A DNA stretch of 64,000 nt from Armillaria gallica (taxonomy: Eukaryota > Basidiomycota > Agaricomycetes > Agaricales > Physalacriaceae): NCBI GenBank assembly GCA_037576215.1, contig JBANDB010000004.1, positions 2,108,001 to 2,172,000 on the forward strand. Reading direction: 5' to 3'. The number at the start of each line of letters is the position of its first letter. Within the stretch, counting starts at the first letter, position 1. Shown here piece after piece: positions 55,879 through 64,000 of the stretch. Position numbers and translations under genes: made by a program. The notes beneath the pieces were generated by a model. The model searched no databases. It was not told the DNA's origin and was given only the letters and a program-made list of their open reading frames with translations.

Positions 55879-58278
55879 CTCCACGGAATAAGTACAGGGC
55901 AACACAGTATACTTGGGCGCGCAGTAAATATGTATCAACATAACTTTCTGAGTTTACCTAGAGCGTGGAGACGATGCGACTATATGAGCCATCAGAATAG
56001 GATCGATTAGAGAGGAGGAGGACTTACGTGGATAAGCTCGTAAAGGAGTACCTTTGGTCCTTCTGCCCAATGTCCAAAGTCTCCCGTATTCCATCCATAC
56101 ATCTCGAGCTCTCGTCTGTACCTCTGTATGCTCGATCTTCAGATGTAGATGCTCCATCTCCTTCAGTTAACCCTGCCGAGGACCATATGCAGATGCCCAG
56201 TCCATGGTTCAACACCACCTCGATATTGAACCGGTCGGAGTCGATGCTGACGAGGACACTATTAGCCCATACAGATTCACAGATGTTGTTTCCATCCTTC
56301 AAGGAACGGCGGTAAGCTGCAAGTGTAATAGGAAAAAGAGTGAGCATACTTTTCAGATCTCTGCCTCTTTATCCTTTATAACTGGCTGCGAGGACATCTG
56401 CCTCCCTCGCAGTCGCCTAAATCTCCTCACGCAGCCGTGCTTCTTCACCGCACCATGGTGATGAGTTGCGGCATTAGGACAATTCAGGACTGAATTAGTT
56501 GTTCTGGATACAATCAATTAATAAACGAAGAAACGCAAAGTGCCATCACTCGAAAAGGTCCCCTTATACTGAGCATAATCTCCCGTCCAATCGATACATC
56601 ACTCGACGCATATGCCTGATGCCTCGTGGTACCATCTGCAAGCCCGACTATCAGCCTAAATCCGGAGCTAAAAAAGAGGAGCTCACCATGGTAGCAGTAC
56701 TTTGGCTAACCGTCTCCGCTCTTTGGCTCTTCCCTCCCATGCTCCCCCGAGTACCGAAGTCTACCACTTGATGCCTACAAATGGATCCAGCCTCGTGTCC
56801 GATTCTCCTCGGCGAATATTGCGTGTTATGTATCAATCTCTGAATCTCGCTGATACAATCAAACGGAGGGAGCGCAAGCGAGGCTTAGAGTGACTTCCCC
56901 GCTGCAACGCGGTTGAGATAGTGAGTCGATCTCGGCCAAAGAATAGGTCGAGAGCGAGTGTCACTTTCACTCCATGCGGCATTGAACACTCCCGGAAAGG
57001 AACTTGGTGTTTCCTCCGGTTACGATTGGCTTTTCCAGTCGAATATAGGTGCGTCTATGAGACAGACGGTCAGAAATTGATCATCCGTAGACAAGGGCAA
57101 CTTACATCACTCCGCTTGTTCTCCAGTATTCGTTCTCCTCCAAAGCGCCGACTTTGCTGCCTTGCTCCCCCATCCCGTCCCGTTCGTATTGGAGATGCGC
57201 CTGTGAAGGGAGGCAGAGTTTTCTGCTGCTGATCCCGACTTGTAGCCACCAGAAGACGATTGGCTACGGAGCTTCGTGCTGTCAAGGCGGTGGCTTCGAG
57301 TGTAGTAATGATACCTGTTACGTTGATCGTTAGAGACGGACCTACTATAGATACAAGTTACACACCTCGCGAGTGACAGTGTTCTGCCTAGTCCCAGAGC
57401 TCGAGATCGACTCGTCCAACGGTATAGCGGTTGTGCTGAACGACGAGGGATGATATTTTTTTTGCGAATATCATGCAGAAGGAAAAATCGGAGGAGGCAT
57501 TACTCGTGGTCCATTATCAATAAGTCGGAAGTAAGTCAGAGTCACAGTATGTACTGCATACTTGGTCGGCAGCTTGATAGGCGTTGGCTGGCTTCGGTTT
57601 AACTTCAGTTCACATAAGAAACGCGCAGGATGAGTTTGAATTCAAATCTGGAGAACGGTGAGCTTAAAGGAACACAACAGGGAAGAAATGCCTTACCTAT
57701 GCTGTGGTAAGAGCGAAGACGAATCGGAATCCTCAGGATCAATGTGCCGATCGCGCGAGTTCGGAATCACAGCGCGGGCCCGTGCACACCGGATACTGCC
57801 GCCGTGGTTGAGGGTCCGGCCTGGGGCTTTCACGCCGTCACCTTCACCGTGCTCACTGCTTCACTCACCGATCTCGCTCACCCACTGCGCAGCATTGGTT
57901 TCCGTGGATATTTTCAATGAGATGAAAGTCTACGATATACTTGGACGCGATGCTTCGATGGTATCAGAGAGGTGCTAGGTGGGATGATTGGAGGTGAGTC
58001 GCAGAAGCCTTGGCCCTGTCCACTATCCATTGATCTGACTGTTTTTGATTCTAGCAATCGTCGTCGCTAGGCTTGTATGACTAAGAAAGTCGGTCGACGA
58101 AGGAGATACTTGTCTATCTAGAAGCCTTCTCCAATTCGACGAACCAAAAGGGCCGAACCTAAGTGTCGAAGAATTCACATGCTAGCCAGCCAGTATCTCC
58201 CATTGATGGCGCCATGCGGAGACCCATGGACATCGCCTATAAGGACCTCGCTACACTCTGGTCTTCCGAAACGATTTT
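55827..58278. repeat. Segmental duplication block D, copy 2
   Basis: Partner of 36,311-38,660, joined here directly to block B within a codon run. Contents as in copy 1, with numerous small indels; no complete gene recognised. Confidence 0.85.
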
Positions 58279-58289
58279 TATGAGGTCAC

Positions 58290-58610
58290 GAAAAGGCCAG
58301 CAGTCGAAAGGCCAGGGATGTCGAAACCTGTTCGCCATCATGGCACGCGTTCTCGCAGTCGATGAAGAAGCAATTCTTACCTGATATCACCCTTCTGCAC
58401 CGATTCTATACGTTCTCCCAGTCAGGTTGACCAATAAATATTATCTTTTATTCGTAGAGAAAATCAGTAAAAAGGCTCGGCGTATGCATGCTAGTACTAC
58501 GTACCGACCAGCCCAGAAATCAACTGTTCGAAAGAATGCTCTACTGATGCATGGAGCTAGCCTTTTTTTTCGGCGAAAATTGAGAAGGAGGAATTGATGG
58601 TGATGGTGAT
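58290..58610 (-). repeat. Third, degenerate copy of the 5' part of the unidentified gene
   Basis: Diverged similarity to about 16,590-16,890 and 52,200-52,490: shared GCGAACAG/GTTTCGACA, GATATCAGGTAAG-like splice region, and CTAGCTC followed by AGAGCATTCT on the minus strand. It lies just after block D. Confidence 0.55.
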
Positions 58611-59115
58611 GCCAACCTTGACAGCCTTAGCTTCCACCACGATCACGGCGGCTCTCTCCATTTCTTCCTTCGTCCTCACCGTCTCCGTCCCTGTCGTTCA
58701 GCATTTGCGTATTGTCTTTTAGTAGGCGCAAGGATTACAGCAAAATCCCATCTCCTTTGGCGAGCACAGTGTCTGGGAGCTACCAGTTGAAATGGACCAG
58801 TGGGGATGGGTTGCCCGCCTAGTGAAGGGCTGCGCGAAAAGTAATGATCAGTCAACATCGATAGGACTGGCGATGGATACATGGTGAGTATCGTATCTTC
58901 GCCTAGTACGTCTGCTCAAATTGCAGCTAATAGCGACCACTTCTCAACTTTGAAATTCACAAGATGAACACGAAGATATCACAGACCGCCCTCGTTCGCC
59001 ATCGTTGCCCCGCTGGTCCAGAAGGTGTCGCATAGCTTACTGCAAATTAAGGACCGCTTGGCATGAACCTTTGCTCACTTCCCTACCCTTGTCGATATCC
59101 ACCACCACCATTACA

Positions 59116-59740
59116 ATGACGACGACATGGCCGTCCGTGTTTGTCTTAGCCTTCTTGCAGGAGCGAGTTCTGTACCCTAACTTTGCCCAGCTCACGGAAT
59201 CCATGCGCGACGGTCACCCAGGTCAAAACAAAGGGAGAATTTACAAGAATAATGAGGCTTTTGCCACCGTCCGTCGTTGCGGCCATTGTCATGGGAATAT
59301 TGAAGCCAGAGAACGCTATCGTCCTGAGCCAACTGCTGCAGTATACGAAGGAGGGCGGAATCACCATTTGCTGTTGCAATTTCAGCAACCACATCAACGG
59401 CGCGACGGCAAAGTTTTTTTTCTGCTTGGGGGGTCTGCCGTGGTACCTCGCCCCATATTTCAGGATGACTGTTCAGCTGAATGGAGCTGCAACTGGAGCA
59501 TCGCCGAAAGGTCCACCAGAATCGTATAGTCTCAAGGCCTTGTCGTTGCTGAATGGAATTTTATCGCAAATTCCTCTTTTCTTTTCTCAACTCAGACGCT
59601 GCGCAAGGCGGCACAAGATAGTTGGTCAGTACTTGTATTGCTGTCTTCCCCGTCAATTTTTGACGCTAATACCCTAGGATCTAAAGGTGTACTGACAGCA
59701 TGCGCCATCTATTGTTGGCCAAATCAGTGTCTTTGGGCGC
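59116..59740 (+). pseudogene. TPR-CCCH gene, partial broken copy (N-terminal domain only)
   Basis: Corresponds to the first part of the gene at 9857. The ATG at 59,116 is followed by TTTWPSVFVLAFLQERVLYP. After about 30 codons the frame shifts near 59,200, and the other frame continues with ATVTQVKTKGEFTRIMRLL, PENAIVLSQLLQYTKEGG and TICCCNFSNHINGATA. A further shift occurs at a run of T near 59,414. An insertion of roughly 130 bases follows LLNG (near 59,555-59,690). Similarity resumes at CATGCGCCATCT (59,699) for a short distance and is then lost. No TPR or zinc-finger exons follow. Confidence 0.75.
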
Positions 59741-60260
59741 TGTGCAAGTGGCTCGCATATCGTTCATGATAATAGTCCTTCACAACTACCATACATTTGG
59801 GTCGTTTTTCAGGCTATCCCGCACCTTCTGTGAAGAGTTCAGACCCTCCACCAATTGCCAACGGCTCTACCAACCCCGGGGACTATGACGCATGTCCACA
59901 GCAAAAAAACTCGAACGGCCATAGAGTCGCCACGGTTGAAGCCCAGGGCTGAAGTAACAGCACCATTCCCCCATCTACCATTCGGCTGGACGACTCAGTC
60001 TACAAGGATGCTCGCTTGTCCTTGCCTTTGTGGACAATGGGAGTGCAGGTGGCCGTTCTTCAGCCTTCTACCTCGACCGAATGATTCTTTTTACCCATGT
60101 AGTCCTTGACTCGCCCCAGGCAAAACCTCAACCCATTCCCACACGACACGCTAACGCTCCGGGTGGTACAAACGCCCCTCCACCGAAATCAATTTTACAC
60201 CCGAAGAATATATCTTCTTATCATCCCTCGAAGGACCCATAATATGCTTCCACAAAACCT

Positions 60261-60542
60261 TTGCAAAACCTATTTTCCGGCCAGACCGTGCCGAGATTGG
60301 TCTTTGCGTTTCTTCGAGCACCATCGGAGCCGTGGGCGGATATACGACCAGACACAGTAGTTTGTTTCGGGTGTGGGTGCGACGTTGGCACCCTCGATCC
60401 CGGGAGCTGGACATGCCATCAGGTTTCATGCGCGGGTACCGACAACGCCATTTTGAGGTCCATTGTAGATGCTTGGAAAGTCGAGGTTGTGGATACATTC
60501 ATCGAGAATCAAAAAATTCGACGTACTCAAGTACTCGAGTAG
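60261..60542 (+). CDS. Hypothetical small Cys/His-rich protein or exon
   Basis: A 93-codon frame of unknown function. It contains PDTVVCFGCGCDV, then SWTCHQVSC, a C-x2-C followed by W-x2-H-x3-C. This spacing resembles short zinc-binding segments common in Agaricomycete proteins (weak inference). The end of the frame overlaps a sequence repeated at 34.3 kb. An upstream coding-like frame at about 60,120-60,240 (AKPQPIPTRHANAPGG) might be part of the same gene, but no splice join is clear. It could be an exon, a relic or a chance frame. Confidence 0.3.
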   Translation: MQNLFSGQTVPRLVFAFLRAPSEPWADIRPDTVVCFGCGCDVGTLDPGSWTCHQVSCAGTDNAILRSIVDAWKVEVVDTFIENQKIRRTQVLE

Positions 60543-60765
60543 TCACCATTATAGCTCTACCGTTCAATGTGAGTATTTAAGTATTGCTCGTACCGTGCTG
60601 TATTCATTCGTTCTTACAGTTGTTCCCCCCAACTACGAGACGTCTTCTCTACGAACAGTTTAATCACATAGGCTAAACGAGACGTGTATTGTACAAATCT
60701 AAAACGATCCAATGCCAGTCTATCTATCTGGATCATCGCCAAACGAAGTTTTCACAAGCTGCAAG
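60485..60765. repeat. Duplicated caspase-flank sequence, copy 2
   Basis: Partner of 34,320-34,605. It ends about 27 bases beyond the stop of the minus-strand caspase gene, so it covers that gene's likely 3' untranslated region and flank. Confidence 0.7.
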
Positions 60766-60791
60766 AGAAGTAGAAATCAGAGATGGCCTAA

Positions 60792-62503
60792 TTATGTCGT
60801 CTGGTACCAAAGGCGTTCAAGCTTGAGATCACCAGCAACAACTGGTGTTTGCTTACGCCCCAGCGGTAGATTATAGACAAGGTCGTCATACGTCAACTCC
60901 TTCGTCCAGGATCCCGACCTGAGAGCCTTGACAAGTGAATGGGTGAAAAACCCATGATAGCTCCCCTGCACCTCGATCTCCTTCGCGAACTCGTAGTCCT
61001 TACATGCCGCCAAAATGACATGAGAAGACATATCTGGACGCCATCTCTTCTCCATTATCGAAGTACGGTTGGAAATGCGCTTCAAGTTGTCCATCCCAAC
61101 GCGAAGCATCAGATCACGTGTACCGTTTAGGGGAAGAACGCTGCGCACTCCAGACCTTTCCCCTCTAGTGACGCCAGAGGAGTGGCAGCAGTCGAAGATG
61201 GCAGTAATTTTATTCCCCTTGACCCGCTTGATTTCGTAGAGAATTGTATTGAGCTCTCGATCACTGATATCGGGAATTCTGGATCCATTGGCGTCAACGA
61301 GGTTGCGATCGATGGGGCAGATAGCCTCAGTGGGGCAGAAAGTATCAGCATGCCTGTGCCCTTGGGTTCTCGTGGCATACCCAGGACGTACATCTGCGAC
61401 AATTGACTTCCTTGTCTTGCCGGTTCCGGAACATTCCGAGCAAGTGTAGCTCGAGCCATGACCAGCAAAATAAATGACGATGTTGTCTCCCTTCTTGATC
61501 CTGGGATTGTCAATGAGACTGCAAAGCGTGTCCGTGATGTTCTGGCGCGAAGGATAGGAAGGATCGTCGCAGGGGGTGCGTTTCGTACCCCGGAGAAGTT
61601 GTATGCGACCGGAGGGTACCCCGAGATCTTTCTCCAAGTATGCCTTCATCAATAATGCATCTGCCACACAGCCGTACAGTGGATTTGTCCTGTACGCATC
61701 GATCCCAATTATGACCGCCCAGAACCTCGAGGCATCGATGCGGTGTGGAGTCTATTGAGGCTACTATCAATATGAACTCCAATTGGCAAACCATCAGCTT
61801 ACCCCTGTTGAAGTAATGCTAGGAAGTGCCTTGGGCTTTTGGGCTTCGAGTTCGTCCCCCGACTCGTCCCGATTGCACCGCAGGCGACGAAGTGTAAGAA
61901 GTTTATCAAGCAAAACCCATGGATGGGCAGATTCATCGTCGCTCATCAGCGCCCTGTGTTTTGTCTCTTCAAAGACAGCCACCGAGTCGATGCGGCGAGG
62001 ATCAGTATCGGATTTTGCCATCTCGTACTCCACGGCGAGCCGCTTCTCTACTTCTGCCAGACTCTTGAACTCATCAACCAAGTTCCCAGCTTGAACTTCA
62101 TCGTCTTCTGGTCCATCGAAATCATCCTGGGGTCAACAATCAGGACGTCTATTTCCAAAGATCCATAAATCAGTATACCATGGCTACAGGGTCTGAATCA
62201 TCTGATTCATCAGCAAAATTCCGGTGCGAAGCGTTGAATTTTGAGTAATCTGAATCCGAATCCTAATAGACGACGTTCGGTTAATGAAAACATAAATTCC
62301 AGAAAGAAGAATGCGCTTACAAGATCTGTTCCAGTGGTTTCACTGGAAGAGTTGTCGACCTTTGATGCTGATGCCAAACTGGGTACCTCTGAGTCAGTGA
62401 GCACCTCATCCTGTGATGTCTCCAATGATAAAGTTGGTTGTGTGTCGATTGTCGAGCTACGTAGGCGGTCGTCATGGAACTCGTGTGTATGATTGAATAT
62501 CAT
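60792..62503 (-). CDS. Caspase-like protein (peptidase C14), catalytic residues intact
   Basis: Cysteine peptidase of the caspase/metacaspase fold, about 516 residues. Four exons join in frame by GT-AG introns: 62,503-62,321, 62,262-62,179, 62,126-61,803 and 61,751-60,792. Exons 1-3 give an acidic, Ser-rich leader (SDSDYSKFNASHRNFADESD) and a charged helical segment (LAEVEKRLAVEYEM, DSVAVFEETKHRA). Exon 4 holds the peptidase domain from RFWAVIIGIDAY, with catalytic His in YFAGHGSSY (about residue 295) and Cys in IFDCCHSSG (about residue 386). A longer loop with CSECSGTGKTRKS follows the His. The C-terminal block is MSSHVILAACKDYEFAKE to KQTPVVAGDLKLERLWY. Such proteins cleave after basic or acidic residues and act in regulated cell death or proteostasis (family knowledge). 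Specificity here is unknown. Confidence 0.9.
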
Positions 62504-63198
62504 AGTTATAACAAGACGGGTTAGGGGAAGCGAAACGACGATGGGAAGGTTCCACTAGTACAGCGTTACCAGCTTTCTATTTATCTCTTTGGTTGTACTT
62601 CATGCCGAGAAGTTGTATACAATCCGTATCAATCGGTGCTGTATACAAATGCTGTGAGCCTTCGAAATTCGGATCCATCACTGCCTAAAAAAGATCAACT
62701 GTCGATACTGTGGAGTTGAAACAAAAGAAAGGCAGACATATTGGTTCCCGATTCTCCCAACACTACGATGAAAACTCTACCAAAAACAATGCTATTATCC
62801 GACACCATGGAAAGAAGAATCGTGGACATTCGAGCAGGATCCTGGCGTCAAATTGAAGGCGCTAATCATTGTTACAGACGCCATTGGTACAGAGAAGCAG
62901 TAATGCATATTGTCAGGCGCTAGGTTCCACTCGCTCCACCGTCACTTCCTGAGAAGTATAAACCCACACCAAACCTTGCAAATGATAGTGATCATAAGGC
63001 CTATTGAGGTGTACGGCACCAGTGGAGCGTAGTCCAGAGTCTCATTCCGTTTGACTGGTCTCATTCCGAGTCTATGTTGAGTCTGTGCATCTGCTGAGTG
63101 CGCTTCGCTTCAAATACATTGAGTAACCTCACCCATCACATAAAGCCCACGGGCGGAACCACACAACCATTATGTAACCATCGGCACTGCGTTGGCCC

Positions 63199-63207
63199 TA
63201 TATAAAT
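63199..63207 (+). promoter_or_regulatory. TATA box upstream of the right-edge caspase gene
   Basis: TATATAAAT lies about 94 bases before the first ATG of the gene (63,300). Confidence 0.4.
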
Positions 63208-63299
63208 GACCTAGTGGAGCCGCGTGTGAATCCTCCCACCACCGCACACACTGTATCAAGCGCCGGTGTTCCTCATACTTGCAAATACCGAACAGGGAC

Positions 63300-64000
63300 A
63301 TGCAAAAAAGTATTGACCTCAACCAAATTGTAGGTGTTCTTCTCTTTCTTTGCCCGGTTGCTTATTGAGACTGGCACAGAATCTCGGTCGATGGACTTGG
63401 CCGAAAATAGACGCCCACGAGCTCTCAGCACAAAACAATTATGTTAGTCATTTTCTCCATGTCAGCACTGAAAGATACTGAAATACCCGGCTATTCAACA
63501 GGAATTGCTTTTGAAGATGATTGGCTGGTTGGAGCAGTACGAGCGGCAACTAGCGACAGAATACGGAATGATAGAGGAGCAGCGGCGGAAGTCGATTCAG
63601 TGGCGGTGTTTCAAGAGGCAAAAGCAAGAGCGACCCACAAGAATGACGGCTCTTCCTCGGACGCGTATCAGTATCTCCACCAGCTCTATCACTTTAGGCT
63701 TCAATTTCAATACAGACCTAATAAACCGCAGAACATCGCCTCGACTATTGAGGTAGGCTAATATCCTTCTAAGTACTTATTACAATTGCTCATCTACGCT
63801 GTTGCAGCTACCTCTCAGTGTCGAACGCTCAAAATTCTGGGCCGTGATCATTGGCATCGACGCATATGGATCTTATCCATTGCGGGGCTGCGTATCGGAT
63901 GCTTTATTAGTGGAGGAATACTTAAACCAGGACCTAGGGGTTCCCCAAGAACAAATACAGTTACTTCTTGGTTCGGGACACGCCTCAACCACAGACCCCT
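63300..64000 (+). CDS. Caspase-like protein, 5' part (cut by window end; possible frameshift)
   Basis: Start of another peptidase C14 gene, running off the window. The first ATG is at 63,300, with intron-rich leader exons not fully resolved. The helical pre-domain resembles that of the gene at 60.8-62.5 kb (QLATEYGM versus RLAVEYEM, then DSVAVFQEAKARA versus DSVAVFEETKHRA). After an intron at about 63,759-63,807 the peptidase domain begins: KFWAVIIGIDAYGSYPLRGC, then DALLVEEYLNQDLGVP. The two helical parts lie in different frames here: between CGGCGG and GATTCA (63,583-63,594) there are five bases where the paralogue has three. This suggests an indel. The catalytic region is outside the window, so activity cannot be judged. 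Confidence 0.75.

Noticed and set aside
1..64000. CRISPR arrays, bacterial operons or phage genes
   Set aside because: No regularly spaced repeats, no Shine-Dalgarno-led gene strings, and introns are abundant; the DNA is eukaryotic.

Overview
This window is fungal nuclear DNA, most probably from a mushroom-forming basidiomycete (Agaricomycetes). The evidence is many short GT-AG introns of about 50-60 bases, no bacterial-style operons, and protein families typical of that group: DUF6535 membrane proteins, Agaricomycete-type HET (heterokaryon incompatibility) proteins, an expanded caspase-like (peptidase C14) family, aryl-alcohol-dehydrogenase-type aldo-keto reductases and NRPS-like adenylation enzymes. 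The species cannot be read from the sequence. All family names are from recognition of motifs, not from a database search.

Layout. 0-2 kb: decayed multi-exon gene of unknown role. 2.5-3.9 kb: intact aldo-keto reductase (AKR copy 1, minus). 4-6 kb: no recognised gene. 6.07-8.47 kb: intact MFS transporter. 8.7-9.7 kb: caspase-fold gene with both catalytic residues replaced. 9.9-11.9 kb: TPR plus tandem CCCH zinc-finger gene with a broken frame. 12.3-23.8 kb: AKR copy 2, HET copy 1, an unidentified minus-strand gene, a helicase scrap between hairpin repeats, and DUF6535 copy 1 carrying a hAT-type MITE. 24-32 kb: mostly gene-poor. 32.5-35.7 kb: rearranged HET fragments, a dead caspase, and the C-terminal half of an NRPS-like enzyme. 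36.3-38.7 kb: a duplicated block. 38.7-46.8 kb: mostly unrecognised. 46.8-47.4 kb: N-terminal piece of an NRPS-like enzyme. 47.9-58.3 kb: second copy of the segment (AKR copy 3, HET copy 2, unidentified minus gene copy 2, intact DUF6535 copy 2, duplicated block). 59-64 kb: partial second copy of the TPR-CCCH gene, an intact caspase-like gene, and the start of another.

The main structure is a large collinear duplication: 12.3-38.7 kb matches 47.9-58.3 kb, with about 2.7, 0.5 and 12.5 kb present only in the first copy. Most duplicated genes are broken, often by different lesions in each copy, and most of the nonsense changes are C:G to T:A.

The genes do not form a pathway. The mixture of caspase-fold, HET, DUF6535 and TPR-zinc-finger genes resembles a fast-evolving accessory island of the self/non-self recognition and regulated-cell-death type (inference). 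The most interesting candidate is the apparently intact reading frame at 8.7-9.7 kb. It keeps the caspase fold signature but lacks the catalytic His and Cys, and it lies in the same window as an intact caspase-like gene, so a catalytically dead regulator or decoy is a plausible hypothesis.
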